Of a stretch of 38,049 nt of DNA, positions 16,185 to 25,086 are shown piece after piece; the first letter of the stretch is position 1, and each line of letters starts with the position of its first letter. The notes under the pieces are model-generated. The model made no database searches. It saw nothing but the letters and a program-made list of their open reading frames with translations, and was not told the DNA's origin. Origin of the DNA: Candidatus Rokuibacteriota bacterium. GTDB lineage: Bacteria > Methylomirabilota > Methylomirabilia > Rokubacteriales > CSP1-6. The position numbers were made by a program, and so were the translations under genes. The stretch spans positions 1-38,049 of the forward strand of contig QHSO01000144.1 in NCBI GenBank assembly GCA_003220475.1. The letters are read 5' to 3'.

Positions 16185-17288
16185 ATGGCCGGCCGGTTGC
16201 TTTTCGTCGCCAAGCCCATGCGCGCGCGCCGCCTGCTGCGTCGTCGCACCGTCCATGCCATCGCGGCGGTGTGCGTGACGCTCGGCGCCCTCGTGCTGTC
16301 CGACCTGATCTCCGTCACCGTGCCCGCCCCCGCGAGCGACGGGCCCGCGCATCACGGCCGCCGGGGCTTCCGCAACCTCGACCCCGAGTATGCGTACTCC
16401 CTCCGGAGTCGCGTCGTCCACGTCGTGGGCCGACCGCCCGCGCGTCTGCGGGGCCGGCCGCTCGAGCTCGTCCCCAACGACGGCCGGGCGCTGCGCGATC
16501 CCCTCGCCGCGCCGCTGATCACCTGGATCGGCCACTCGACCTTTCTGGTGCAGGTCGACGGCGTGAATCTGCTGACCGACCCCATCTGGTCCTCCCGCAC
16601 GAGCCCCGTCCCGTTCGCCGGACCGCGACGGCTCGTGCCGCCCGGCCTGCGCTTCGAGGACCTGCCCCCGATCCACGCGGTCCTGATCTCGCACGACCAC
16701 TACGACCACCTCGATCTCGGCACCGTGACGCGGCTGGCGCGGGCGCATCATCCGACGTTCTTCGTGCCGCTCGGCCTGCGCGCGTGGTTCGAGGCGCTCG
16801 GCATCCGCAGCGTCGTCGAGCTGGACTGGTGGGAGTCCGGGCGCATCGGCGCCCTCACGATGACCGCGGTGCCGGCCCAGCACTCGTCCGGCCGCTCGCT
16901 GCTGCTGGACGACCAGAACGCGCGGCTCTGGGCCTCGTGGGTGGTCACCGCGCCCGATCGGCGCCTGTTCTTCGCGGGCGACACCGGGTATCACGGCGGC
17001 TTCGTCGACATCGCGCGACGCTATGGCCCGTTCGACCTCGCCGCGCTGCCGATCGGCGGCTACAGCGATTTCCGCCACCACCATCCCAACCATCTGAGCC
17101 CCGAGGAAACCGTCCAGGCGTTCGAGGACCTCGCCGCGACCCTGCTCGTGCCGATGCACTGGGGGACGTTCGAGCTGAACCGAGAGCCGTTCCGCGAGCC
17201 GCCCGACCGGCTGATGGCCGAGGCCCTGCGCCACGGGCTCGAGGAGCGCGTCGCGCCGCTGAGTCCCGGACAGACGATTCGCTGGTAA
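16185..17288 (+). CDS. Metallo-beta-lactamase-fold hydrolase, NAPE-PLD/UlaG-like
   Basis: The 367-residue protein has a basic N-terminus and a hydrophobic anchor (HAIAAVCVTLGALVLSDLIS, about 24-43), so the domain is probably periplasmic. The MBL fold begins at LITWIGHSTFLVQVDGVNLLTDPIW, typical of NAPE-PLD-like and UlaG-like members. The metal ligands are in LISHDHYDHLD (HxHxDH), a His in VPAQHSSGRS, FFAGDTGYHGGF (Asp) and VPMHWGTFEL (His). Such enzymes hydrolyse phosphodiesters or lactones, possibly N-acylphosphatidylethanolamine in the closest branch. It is followed at 30 bp by an MMPL exporter. GGTGGGA lies upstream of ATG 16185; an internal ATG at 16218 is possible. Confidence 0.88.
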   Translation: MAGRLLFVAKPMRARRLLRRRTVHAIAAVCVTLGALVLSDLISVTVPAPASDGPAHHGRRGFRNLDPEYAYSLRSRVVHVVGRPPARLRGRPLELVPNDGRALRDPLAAPLITWIGHSTFLVQVDGVNLLTDPIWSSRTSPVPFAGPRRLVPPGLRFEDLPPIHAVLISHDHYDHLDLGTVTRLARAHHPTFFVPLGLRAWFEALGIRSVVELDWWESGRIGALTMTAVPAQHSSGRSLLLDDQNARLWASWVVTAPDRRLFFAGDTGYHGGFVDIARRYGPFDLAALPIGGYSDFRHHHPNHLSPEETVQAFEDLAATLLVPMHWGTFELNREPFREPPDRLMAEALRHGLEERVAPLSPGQTIRW

Positions 17289-17318
17289 TCCGTGCGCATG
17301 CTCGCCTAATCTGTCCGC

Positions 17319-19568
17319 ATGCTCGCCGCCTGGGGGCGCGCAGTCCACCGGTTGCGCTGGTGGCTGGTCGCCATATCGCTGCTGCCGCTCACGCTCTGGC
17401 TCGGCGTCCCGTCAGGTGAGCGGCTCGACGAGTCCGTCGTCCCGCCCGACATGGAGGCGGTGCGCGCGGTGCGGCTGCTGGACGCCGAGCTGGCGCCGCG
17501 GTCGCCGTCGTTCGGGCTGATCTTGAGCAGCGCCACCCTGCGCGCAGACGATCCGCGCTTCGTCGATGCCGTGCAGCGCGCGCTGGCGCCGCTGCGACGC
17601 GATCCTCGGGTCGCGCGGATCCGGACCCCGTGGGATGCGCCGGTGCCCGACGCGCGCGGAATCTCCACCGACGCCCGCAGCGTGGTCGTCACCGTGGAGG
17701 TGCACGGCCGAGCCCCGGCGTTCGCTTCGATGGTCGTGCCGTCGGCGCCGCCGGGACTGTACACGGCGCTACGCGCGCAGGTCCGCTCCGACACCCTCGA
17801 CATCCTCACCTTCGGGCCGATGGCGCTGAACCACGACTTCACCGAGATGGTGAAGAGCGACCTGCAGCGCGCCGAGGTGGTCGTGCTGCCGCTCGTGCTG
17901 GTGTTCCTCGTGGTCGTGTTCGGCTCGGTCGTCGCCGCCACGCTGCCGCTGGCCGTGGGGCTGCTCGGCGTCGCCGCCGGTATGGCCGCCACCGGGCTGC
18001 TCGCGCGCGTGATGCCGGTATCGGCGTACGCGGCAAACGTGGTCTCGATGATCGGTCTCGGCGTGGCCATCGACTACTCGCTGTTCGTCGTGAGCCGCTA
18101 TCGGGAGGAGCTGCTGACGCATGCGCCGCCTCAGGCGCTGGCGCGCACGCTGGCCACCGCGGGGCGGACGGTGATCTTTTCGGGTATGGCGGTCGGCATC
18201 GGCTTGCTCGGGATGATCCTGCTGCGCATGGGCAGCGTCAGCACGATCGGCATCGCGAGCACCGTCGTCGTCGGCTTCGCCGTGCTCTACAGCCTCACGC
18301 TGCTGCCGGCGCTGCTGGCGATCCTCGGGCCGCGCGTCAATGCCCTGTCGCTGCTGCGGCGGCCGGCCAGGGTCGGCGAGCGCTCGATATGGCATCGGCT
18401 GGCCACCGCCGCGATGGCGCGGCCATGGCACGTGCTGGTGCCGGTGGTGCTCATCCTCATCGTGCTCGGCCTGCCGTTTCGCCACATTCATCTCGGCACG
18501 CCCGACATCACCACGCTGTCGGACGACGCCGAGTCGCGACGCGGCGAGGAGCTGCTCGGCCGCGAGTTTCCGCAGCTGTCGCCGACGAGCATCGTCGTGG
18601 TCGTCAGTTATCCCGACGCCACCGGCCTCACGCCGGCGCGCGTGGACGAGCTGTACACGCTCAGCCGCTGGCTCGCGCGGCAGCCGGGCGTGACGCGCGT
18701 GGAGAGCGTGGTGGACCTCGACCCGCGCATCACACTCGATCAGTACAAGATGATGGCGACGGCGCCGCGCGAGATGCTGCCGCCGCCGATGCGCGAGGCG
18801 TTCGAGCAGATGACCGGGCCCCGGCTGAGCCTCCTCGTCGTGCAGACGGCGCTTCCCGTCGACGGCCAGGGCGCGCGCGACCTCGTGAAGACGATTCGGC
18901 GCGCACACCCCCCCGTGGCCGCCCAGATGCTGGTCACCGGCCGCACCGCATATGACCTCGACTTCGCGGCGCTCGTCTGGCGCGTCGCGCCGGGCGCGGT
19001 GGCCTTCGTGCTCGTCGCGACGTTCGTCGCGCTCTTCCTGCTGCTGGGCTCCGTGCTGCTGCCGCTGAAGGCGGTGATCATGAACTGCCTGTCGGTGACG
19101 GCCTCGTACGGCGCGCTCGTGTGGATCTTCCAGGACGGCCACTTCAAGGACTGGCTCGGCTTCACGCCCGCGCCGATCGAGCCCGTCATCCCGCTGATCA
19201 TGTTCTGCGTGCTGTTCGGCCTGTCGATGGACTACGAGGTGCTGCTGCTCAGCCGCACGCACGAGGAGTTCGAGCGCACGCGCGACAACGACCGCGCGGT
19301 GGTCGCCTCGCTGGCCGCGACGGGCCGCCTCATCACCGGCGCGGCGCTCATCATGGCGACGGTCTTCTTCGGCTTCGGTGTCGCGCGCACGGTCATGATC
19401 AAGGAGATGGGCATCGGCATGGGCATCGCCATCGTGATGGACGCCACGATCATCCGCGCGCTGCTCGTGCCGGCGACGATGCGCCTGCTCGGCGACTGGA
19501 ACTGGTGGGCGCCGCGGTCGCTACGCCGGCTGTGGGAGCGACTGCGCGCGCCGGTCAACGCGCTGTGA
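17319..19568 (+). CDS. MMPL-family RND exporter
   Basis: The 749-residue protein has the duplicated 6+6 membrane-helix plan of MMPL/HpnN-like RND transporters. Helix 1 (WWLVAISLLPLTLWLG) is followed by an extracytoplasmic porter domain (about 35-185), five helices, a second porter domain (about 390-555) and five more helices. The proton-relay GxxxDY motifs are present twice: GLGVAIDYSLFVVSRYREEL near residue 243 and GLSMDYEVLLLSRTHEEF near 633. These systems export lipids, hopanoids or hydrophobic compounds with proton motive force. No periplasmic adaptor or TolC gene is adjacent. The upstream MBL hydrolase is probably co-transcribed. It converges on nadE with an 18-bp gap. Confidence 0.93.
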   Translation: MLAAWGRAVHRLRWWLVAISLLPLTLWLGVPSGERLDESVVPPDMEAVRAVRLLDAELAPRSPSFGLILSSATLRADDPRFVDAVQRALAPLRRDPRVARIRTPWDAPVPDARGISTDARSVVVTVEVHGRAPAFASMVVPSAPPGLYTALRAQVRSDTLDILTFGPMALNHDFTEMVKSDLQRAEVVVLPLVLVFLVVVFGSVVAATLPLAVGLLGVAAGMAATGLLARVMPVSAYAANVVSMIGLGVAIDYSLFVVSRYREELLTHAPPQALARTLATAGRTVIFSGMAVGIGLLGMILLRMGSVSTIGIASTVVVGFAVLYSLTLLPALLAILGPRVNALSLLRRPARVGERSIWHRLATAAMARPWHVLVPVVLILIVLGLPFRHIHLGTPDITTLSDDAESRRGEELLGREFPQLSPTSIVVVVSYPDATGLTPARVDELYTLSRWLARQPGVTRVESVVDLDPRITLDQYKMMATAPREMLPPPMREAFEQMTGPRLSLLVVQTALPVDGQGARDLVKTIRRAHPPVAAQMLVTGRTAYDLDFAALVWRVAPGAVAFVLVATFVALFLLLGSVLLPLKAVIMNCLSVTASYGALVWIFQDGHFKDWLGFTPAPIEPVIPLIMFCVLFGLSMDYEVLLLSRTHEEFERTRDNDRAVVASLAATGRLITGAALIMATVFFGFGVARTVMIKEMGIGMGIAIVMDATIIRALLVPATMRLLGDWNWWAPRSLRRLWERLRAPVNAL

Positions 19569-19586
19569 GGGCGGAACGAGGAGAGG

Positions 19587-20387
19587 CTACTTCTCGCGGA
19601 AGCGGTTGACGATCGGCAGCCGCCAATCCCGCCCGAACGCGCGCGGCGTGATCTTCACGCCGATCGGCCCCTGGCGGCGCTTGTACTCCGCGATGTCGAT
19701 CATGCGGATGACCTTTCGCACCGTCTCGGGCGCGAACCCGCGCGCGATCAAATCCGCCACCCCGCAGCTCTCCTCCACGTACGCCTCGAGGATCGCGTCG
19801 AGGACGTCGTAGGGCGGCAGCGTGTCCTGGTCCTTCTGGTCCGGGCGCAGCTCGGCCGACGGTGCGCGCTCGATGACGGACTCCGGGATGACGGGCTTGC
19901 CGGCGCGAACGTTGACGTGCCGCGAGAGCTGATAGACGAGCGTCTTCGGCACGTCCTTGATCACCGCGAAGCCGCCGGCCATGTCGCCGTAAAGCGTGGA
20001 ATAGCCGACCGCGATCTCGCTCTTGTTGCCGGTGGTCAGCACCAGCCAGCCGAACTTGTTGGACAGCGCCATGAGGAGCGTGCCGCGGATCCGCGCCTGG
20101 ATGTTTTCTTCGGTGACGTCTTCTTTCAGGCCCTTGAACGGCTCGGCGAGCGCCTTGAGGAAGCCCTTGAACACCGGCGTGATCGGCAGCCGCATGAACT
20201 CGATGCCGAGGTTCTTCGCGAGCCGTCGCGCGTCGTCACGCGTGCCGCGGGACGAGAACGGTGACGGCATCGTGACGCCCGTGACGTTCTCACGCCCGAG
20301 CGCCTCCACGGCGACCGCCGCCACGAGCGAGCTGTCGATGCCGCCCGACAGGCCGATGACAACGCGCTTGAAGCCGTTCTTGCGCAC
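19587..20387 (-). CDS. nadE: NAD synthetase, ammonia-transferring C-terminal part (frame-separated from its glutaminase domain)
   Basis: The 266-residue frame is the synthetase domain of glutamine-dependent Nad[25 protein letters not shown] carries the PP-loop that activates deamido-NAD with [26 protein letters not shown], and [22 protein letters not shown] follow. [22 protein letters not shown] and a basic C-terminus complete it. The first codon used here (GTG 20387) lies inside the domain; the preceding residues LGTRDY are encoded in the same frame further upstream. In normal proteins this domain is fused to the nitrilase-like glutaminase encoded just upstream, but here the frames differ. 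The domain alone could work with free ammonia. Confidence 0.9.
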   Translation of the reverse strand: MRKNGFKRVVIGLSGGIDSSLVAAVAVEALGRENVTGVTMPSPFSSRGTRDDARRLAKNLGIEFMRLPITPVFKGFLKALAEPFKGLKEDVTEENIQARIRGTLLMALSNKFGWLVLTTGNKSEIAVGYSTLYGDMAGGFAVIKDVPKTLVYQLSRHVNVRAGKPVIPESVIERAPSAELRPDQKDQDTLPPYDVLDAILEAYVEESCGVADLIARGFAPETVRKVIRMIDIAEYKRRQGPIGVKITPRAFGRDWRLPIVNRFREK

Positions 20388-21186
20388 GTAGTCGCGCGTG
20401 CCGAGCCGTCTCCTTGCGCCGCCGCGAGTCCTGCATCCGCGCGCGGAAGACGGCGTCGAGATCGATGTCGGCGGTCACCATTTCCTCGACGAACTGCCGT
20501 CCGCGCGCGACCGTTTCGCCGTGCGGATCGACGATCACGCTGGCGCCGTCGAACACCAGCTCGTCCTGGCCGCCGACCATGTTGACGAAGGCCAGCCACA
20601 CGACGTCATCGGCGGCGCGCGTGGCGACCATTCGCTCGCGGAAGCGCGCCTTGCCCGCGTGATACGGCGAGCCGTTGATGGTGACGATCAGCTCGGCGCC
20701 GGCCAGCGCCTGTGGCGTGATCGGCCCCGTGGGATACCAGACGTCCTCGCAGACATTCACCGCGACGCACGTCGAGCCGACCGAGAAGACCGACGCCTCG
20801 CGGCCCGCCTGAAAGTAGCGGTTCTCGTCGAACACGCCGTAGTTCGGCAGGAACTGCTTGTGATAGACGCCGGCCAGCGTGCCGTCATGGATGACGGCGG
20901 CGGCGTTGAAGAGATCCTGGCGTCGGTCCACGAAGCCGACGACGGTCGTGAGCCCGCGCGCGGCCTTCGTCACGTCGCGAAGCGCGGCGAGATTGGCCTC
21001 GATGAAGGCCGACTTGAACAGCAGGTCCTCGGGCGGATAGCCGGTAATCGCCAGCTCGGGGAACGCGACGAGATCGGCGCCGAGCGAGCGCGCCTGCGCG
21101 ATGCCGTCCACGATGCGGCGCGTGTTGCCCTCGATGTCCCCGACCGTGGGATTGATCTGGGCGAGACTCACGCGGTAGCGCCGCAT
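20290..21186 (-). CDS. nadE: NAD synthetase, N-terminal glutaminase (nitrilase-fold) part, followed by a frameshift
   Basis: The product begins [21 protein letters not shown], the standard opening of bacterial glutamine-dependent NadE. The nitrilase triad is visible: Glu in [17 protein letters not shown], Lys in [18 protein letters not shown] and Cys in [15 protein letters not shown]. The domain hydrolyses glutamine and channels ammonia to the synthetase. The authentic sequence ends at [16 protein letters not shown] (about 20408). Beyond that the frame reads nonsense across the synthetase gene. Intact proteins carry a linker of about 40-50 residues before the synthetase domain, and this too is missing. 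ATG 21186 is chosen over 21216 because it matches the family start. A TACAAT lies 10-15 bp upstream. Confidence 0.9.
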   Translation of the reverse strand: MRRYRVSLAQINPTVGDIEGNTRRIVDGIAQARSLGADLVAFPELAITGYPPEDLLFKSAFIEANLAALRDVTKAARGLTTVVGFVDRRQDLFNAAAVIHDGTLAGVYHKQFLPNYGVFDENRYFQAGREASVFSVGSTCVAVNVCEDVWYPTGPITPQALAGAELIVTINGSPYHAGKARFRERMVATRAADDVVWLAFVNMVGGQDELVFDGASVIVDPHGETVARGRQFVEEMVTADIDLDAVFRARMQDSRRRKETARHARLRAQERLQARCHRPVGRHRQLARGGGRRGGARA

Positions 21187-21222
21187 GCCGCCATTGTAAC
21201 CGCCGGATGCTATCATCGCCGC

Positions 21223-21411
21223 ATGCCGGCCAAGGTTCCGTGGCTTCCGTCTGTCGTGCCGCCGGGCGCCCGGCCCGAGCGCTGCCCGCGCTGCGGACGG
21301 ATGGCGCTGATCCCCTGGACGCTCCGCCGCGACAACAACACGAAGGCGCTCCTGCGCACCTGGGTCTGCACCGAGTGCCAGGAGATGGAGGAGCGCCCCG
21401 AACCCGAGTAA
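21223..21411 (+). CDS. Small zinc-ribbon protein (62 aa)
   Basis: This short protein has two CxxC knuckles 26 residues apart (CPRCGRMALIPW and WVCTECQEME) with a basic middle (LRRDNNTKALLRT) and an acidic end. It is most likely a zinc-stabilised ribbon; I do not recognise a named family. It is divergent from nadE with only 36 bp between the two start codons. TATCAT 9 bp before ATG 21223 could be its -10, which would give a leaderless or nearly leaderless mRNA. The TAA stop directly abuts the stop of the convergent LOG-family gene with no spacer. The cysteine pattern and the fit into the gap support it as a real gene. Confidence 0.65.
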   Translation: MPAKVPWLPSVVPPGARPERCPRCGRMALIPWTLRRDNNTKALLRTWVCTECQEMEERPEPE

Positions 21412-22440
21412 CTAGAGGGTGTTGACGAAGTCGATGAGTTGCCGCAGCCGCGCATACGACGAGCGGTTGAACGGCACGAGCAGGCGCGGCAGATCCGGGT
21501 ACTCGTTGGACTCCTGTGGGAACGGACCTGGTGCCTGATCCAGGCGCCCCTTCAGCACGTCCTCGAAGCGCTGCTGGATCAGCATCAGATCGCCGTCACG
21601 CAGCGCATGGTTGAGCCGGAACACCAGGTTGTCGCCGACGATCCGCGACGAGTGGTACACGCGATAGAACGTCATGAGCTGCTCCACCGCCTCGTCCACG
21701 GTATCGACGATGCGATAGAACGACGTGTCGATCGGGTCGATGAGATTCTGCGCGGCGAGCGTCTCGCGCACGAAGGTGTCCCACTTGCGCCAGTACGGCG
21801 TCTGGTCCGTCTCCACCAGCACCATCGGCACGATCGTCGCCTTGCCCGTCTGCATGAGCGTCAGCACCTCGAAGGCCTCGTCCATCGTGCCGAACCCGCC
21901 CGGAAAGAGCGCGATCCCGCTGGCTTCCTTCACGAGGAACAGCTTGCGGGTGAAGAAATACTTGAAGGTGATCAGCTTGGGGTCGGAGGCGATCCACGGA
22001 TTCGCCTCCTGCTCGAACGGCAGCCGGATGTTGAGCCCGAACGACCGCTCGCCGCCGGCGCCCTCTTGCGCGGCGCCCATGATGCCTGCGCCGGCCCCGG
22101 TCACCACCATCCAGCCGCCCTCGACCATGCGGCGACCGAACATCAGCGCGGCCATGGCGGCGGACTGCGTGGGCGCCGTGCGCGCGGACCCGAACACCGT
22201 CACCTTGCGGACGTCGCGATACGGCGCGAACACCTTGTAGGCGTAGCGCAACTCCTTGAGCGCGGTGTTCGTCACCTTGAGATCGCCTGCTGGCGCACCG
22301 TCCTCGTAGAGCTTGAGGACCGTCGTGAGCATGTGCTGGAAGTAGCCGCGGCGGTCGGAGGGCACGCCGAGCACGTCGAGCAGGTCTACGATCAGGCGAT
22401 TGGCTTCTTCGTTCTGTAACGCGTATCGACGATCGGGCAC
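21412..22440 (-). CDS. LOG/TIGR00730-type nucleoside-5'-monophosphate phosphoribohydrolase family protein
   Basis: The 342-residue protein contains the LOG (old name lysine decarboxylase-like) Rossmann fold: VTVFGSARTAP, GGWMVVTGAGAGIMGAAQEGA, and the signature LFPGGFGTMDEAFEVLTLMQ (PGGxGTxxE). LOG proteins cleave cytokinin-type or other nucleoside monophosphates to base and ribose 5-phosphate. The usual LOG core is about 200 residues. Here there is an N-terminal helical extension (about 80 residues) and a C-terminal one (about 90), the larger type seen in many bacteria. It starts at GTG 22440, 15 bp after the EamA gene, and is probably co-transcribed with it. Confidence 0.85.
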   Translation of the reverse strand: MPDRRYALQNEEANRLIVDLLDVLGVPSDRRGYFQHMLTTVLKLYEDGAPAGDLKVTNTALKELRYAYKVFAPYRDVRKVTVFGSARTAPTQSAAMAALMFGRRMVEGGWMVVTGAGAGIMGAAQEGAGGERSFGLNIRLPFEQEANPWIASDPKLITFKYFFTRKLFLVKEASGIALFPGGFGTMDEAFEVLTLMQTGKATIVPMVLVETDQTPYWRKWDTFVRETLAAQNLIDPIDTSFYRIVDTVDEAVEQLMTFYRVYHSSRIVGDNLVFRLNHALRDGDLMLIQQRFEDVLKGRLDQAPGPFPQESNEYPDLPRLLVPFNRSSYARLRQLIDFVNTL

Positions 22441-22455
22441 GATTCGAGTATACGC

Positions 22456-23325
22456 TCAGCGGCGGCCCGTCACCGTCATCCAGAGTCCCACGACGACGAG
22501 AGCCCCTCCGATCGCCGTGAACCGCGTGACCGGCTCGCCGAGCACGATCGCGCCGAGCAGCGCCCCGACCACGGGCTGGACGGTCAGGAACGGCGCCGCG
22601 CGGGCGGCCTCGACACGCGCCAGCGCCCAGTTCCAGACGAGGTAGGCGCCGGCGGTGATCACGAGCGCCAGGTAGAGCGTGCCGAGCAGCGCCGAACCGG
22701 TCGCGCTCGGACGCGCGCCCGCGCCCCACTCGAGCGCCGCCAGCGGCGCCATCACGACCGCGCCCCAGACGATCGACCGCGCCGTGATGGCCGCCGTGTT
22801 CGTGTCGGTCAGCACCGTGCGGCCCAGCAAGGAATACGACGCGTACGCGACGCCCGAGAGCACCAGCAGGATGTCGCCGCGCCACCGGGGCAGGACGTCG
22901 AGGGTGACGCCCGGCACACCGTTGAGCACGACGAGCCCCGCGCCCGCGACGGCGACCGCGGCGCCGGCGGCCTCGCGCGGCGTCAGCCGTTCGCCGAGCA
23001 GCAGCGGGCCGAGAATGACGAGCGTCAGCGGCTCCACCACGATCAGCAGCGCGGCGTTCGTCGCCGACGAGCGCGCGATGCCCCAGTGCGAGAGCGCAAA
23101 GGCCGCGGCAAAGCCGAGAGCGCCCATCCAGAACACGCGTGCGCCCTGCCCCGCCGGCGTCGCGCGCGCGCCGCGGCCGAACGGGACCAGCACTGCGGCG
23201 CCGAGGACGAGCCGCAGGAGGGCCAACGTGATCGGTGGCACGTCGTCGAGGACGAGCCGCGTAACCACCGGCGACGTGGCGTAGACGATGTTGACGACGA
23301 GCAGCAGGATGGCGGCAACGCCCAT
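22456..23325 (-). CDS. EamA/DMT-superfamily permease
   Basis: This 289-residue integral membrane protein has ten predicted helices in two EamA repeats: residues 1-130 (starting AAILLLVVNIVYATSPVVTRL, with ALLRLVLGAAVLVPFG) and 150-287 (ILLVLSGVAYASYSLLGR ... LVIGEP-like LGEPVTRFTAIGGALVVVGL). Members export amino acids, purines or other metabolites. The substrate cannot be told. Length is normal and both halves are intact. It is followed 15 bp later by the LOG-family gene and preceded 15 bp by the PaaI thioesterase gene, so MATE, PaaI, EamA and LOG may form one leftward transcript. Confidence 0.88.
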   Translation of the reverse strand: MGVAAILLLVVNIVYATSPVVTRLVLDDVPPITLALLRLVLGAAVLVPFGRGARATPAGQGARVFWMGALGFAAAFALSHWGIARSSATNAALLIVVEPLTLVILGPLLLGERLTPREAAGAAVAVAGAGLVVLNGVPGVTLDVLPRWRGDILLVLSGVAYASYSLLGRTVLTDTNTAAITARSIVWGAVVMAPLAALEWGAGARPSATGSALLGTLYLALVITAGAYLVWNWALARVEAARAAPFLTVQPVVGALLGAIVLGEPVTRFTAIGGALVVVGLWMTVTGRR

Positions 23326-23340
23326 CCCGGCAGCATACGG

Positions 23341-23643
23341 TCAACGGCCGGCGGCGGCGTCCCCTCGCAGCGTCATGCAGGTGCTGGTGGCGTGCGCGAA
23401 CCCGACCGTGCGGCCGCCGGAGAGCACGCGCCCCTCGGCGCGAAGCTTCCCGGTCCAGACCGGCTTCATGAAGTTGATCTTGAGCTCCAGGATCGTAAAC
23501 GCCATGCCCATCGCGGCGTCGGCGATGTCGGCCAGGATCCCGCCGTGCACCGTGCCCATCGGATTGGCGTGGCGCTCGGTCGCTTCGAGCGGGGGCACCT
23601 GACCGCGCATCAGCTGCTCTATGCGGTCAAGCATTCTAGGCAT
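23341..23643 (-). CDS. PaaI-type hotdog thioesterase with three apparent internal deletions
   Basis: The 100-residue product carries the hotdog core HANPMGTVHGGILADIADAAMG, LELKINFMKPVWTGKLRAEGRV and a STCMTLRG end, all typical of PaaI acyl-CoA thioesterases. These are normally about 140-150 residues. Compared with the family, segments appear missing at three points, all in frame: after RGQVPP (residue 18; the PPIAxLLGFRL helix), after AMGMAF (49) and after TVGF (82; most of one beta-strand pair). The HGG loop with its catalytic Asp remains. With two strands shortened the protein would probably not fold. AGGAAC precedes ATG 23643. It is 27 bp downstream of the MATE gene. Confidence 0.78.
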   Translation of the reverse strand: MPRMLDRIEQLMRGQVPPLEATERHANPMGTVHGGILADIADAAMGMAFTILELKINFMKPVWTGKLRAEGRVLSGGRTVGFAHATSTCMTLRGDAAAGR

Positions 23644-23670
23644 TTGTATTGTTCCTGTTCCGCCGAAGGA

Positions 23671-25086
23671 TTAACGCCGCCACGCGCCGCCTCGGACCGC
23701 GGACGCCAGGGTGACGCCGAAGAGCACGAACGCGAGCGCGATGACCACCGACAACGCGCTGAGGCCTCCGCCGAGCCAATGGATCACGGCCCACCCGGCG
23801 GTGGCGGCGACGCTCAGTCGCGTGAACCCGGCCACCAGCGGCCAGAGCAGCCGGCCGGCGCCCTGCGAGGCGAAATAGAGCGCCAGCCCCAGACCAAAGA
23901 ATCCGTAGCTCGGCCCGACGACGCGCAGGTACGCGCTGCCCGCGGCGACGACGTCGGGATCGCGCGTGAAAAGGCCCATCCAGGCCGCCGGCCAGAGCGC
24001 CGCGATGATCCCGATCGTCTCCGTGAGGGCGAACGCCATCGCGCCACCGACGAAGGCGATGCGGAGGGCGCGGGCTCGGTGGCCGGCGCCCATATTGGTG
24101 CCGACCATGGTGACGAGCGCGGAGCCCAGCCCGAACACGAGAGGGATCATTAGATACTCGAGCCGCGCGCCGATGCCGTAGCCCGCCAGCGCGACCGTGC
24201 CGAAGCCGCCGACCAGCCCCGTCAGCACGACGACGGTGAGATTGGTCTGCACGGTGTTGAGCGCGCCCGGCAGCCCGACGCGCAGGATCTCGGCGAAGAG
24301 CGCGAGGCGCAGACGCACGCCGCGAAGCGAGAGGCGCACGAGGTTGCGGCGCGAGCGCAGCGCGACGGCCAGCACGATGCTGCCGAGCGTGTAATAGGTC
24401 ACGAACGCGACGCCGGCGCCGGCGATGTCCAGCCGGGGGAACGGGCCCCAGCCCCAGATCAACGCCGGCGAGAGCGCGACGAGCACGGGCCCGCCGGCCA
24501 CGACGACCAGCGCGGGCAGCAGCATGTTGCCGGCGCCCCGCAGCACGGAGCCGAGCGTGTTGAACAGCCACACCGCGATGGCTCCGACGAAGACGACGTT
24601 GGAGTACATCAGGGCGGCGGCGAGCGCGCCCTCCGTCCCACCCATCGCGCGATAGAGACGTGGTCCGCCGACGAGCATGCCGACGGTGAAGGCGGCGCCG
24701 AAAACCAGCGCGATGAGCACGGCGTGCAGCACCAGCGCGTCGGCATCGCGGCGACGGCCGGCCCCGAGCGCCCGCGCCACCGCGGACGCGACGCCGCCGC
24801 CCATGCCGCCCGCCGACATCGTCTGCATCAGCATGATCAGCGGAAAGACCAGCGCCACGCCGGCCAGCGCATCGCGCCCGAGCCAGCCGACGAACACCGC
24901 CTCGAGGACGTTCATCGCCGCCTGCGCCGCGATGATGATGACGTTCGGCGCGGCCAGGCGCAGCAGCGTCTGCGGAATCGCCGCCTCGAGCAGCAGCCGC
25001 GTACGCGGCGACAGCTCCTCGCCGCCGGGCCGGGCGACGCGTACGGCGGCGATGTCGACGGTCGTCTGGAGCGGCGGGGCGGCCAT
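23671..25086 (-). CDS. MATE-family multidrug efflux protein
   Basis: The 471-residue protein has the 12-helix MATE layout in two halves of six: PQTLLRLAAPNVIIIAAQAAMNVLEAVFVGWLG and on for the first, IPLVFGLGSALVTMVGTNMGAGHRARA and on for the second. It exports cationic or other drugs with Na+ or H+. ATG 25086 is chosen because a strong promoter on the same strand (TTGACA, 17 bp, TATTTT) ends 7 bp before it; the longer frame to 25122 would start upstream of that promoter's transcript. The mRNA would thus be leaderless. It is divergent from an HxlR regulator 51 bp away, which is the likely controller. Confidence 0.9.
   Translation of the reverse strand: MAAPPLQTTVDIAAVRVARPGGEELSPRTRLLLEAAIPQTLLRLAAPNVIIIAAQAAMNVLEAVFVGWLGRDALAGVALVFPLIMLMQTMSAGGMGGGVASAVARALGAGRRRDADALVLHAVLIALVFGAAFTVGMLVGGPRLYRAMGGTEGALAAALMYSNVVFVGAIAVWLFNTLGSVLRGAGNMLLPALVVVAGGPVLVALSPALIWGWGPFPRLDIAGAGVAFVTYYTLGSIVLAVALRSRRNLVRLSLRGVRLRLALFAEILRVGLPGALNTVQTNLTVVVLTGLVGGFGTVALAGYGIGARLEYLMIPLVFGLGSALVTMVGTNMGAGHRARALRIAFVGGAMAFALTETIGIIAALWPAAWMGLFTRDPDVVAAGSAYLRVVGPSYGFFGLGLALYFASQGAGRLLWPLVAGFTRLSVAATAGWAVIHWLGGGLSALSVVIALAFVLFGVTLASAVRGGAWRR

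Noticed and set aside
17295-17327. Twelve-base direct repeat CGCATGCTCGCC just before and at the MMPL start codon
   Set aside because: Only two short copies; probably a small local duplication. The first copy is followed at once by a stop codon and explains nothing else.
14756-17419. An 887-codon open frame on the + strand over msbA and the MBL gene
   Set aside because: It is an Arg/Ala-rich shadow of two clearly conserved genes in another frame of the same strand.
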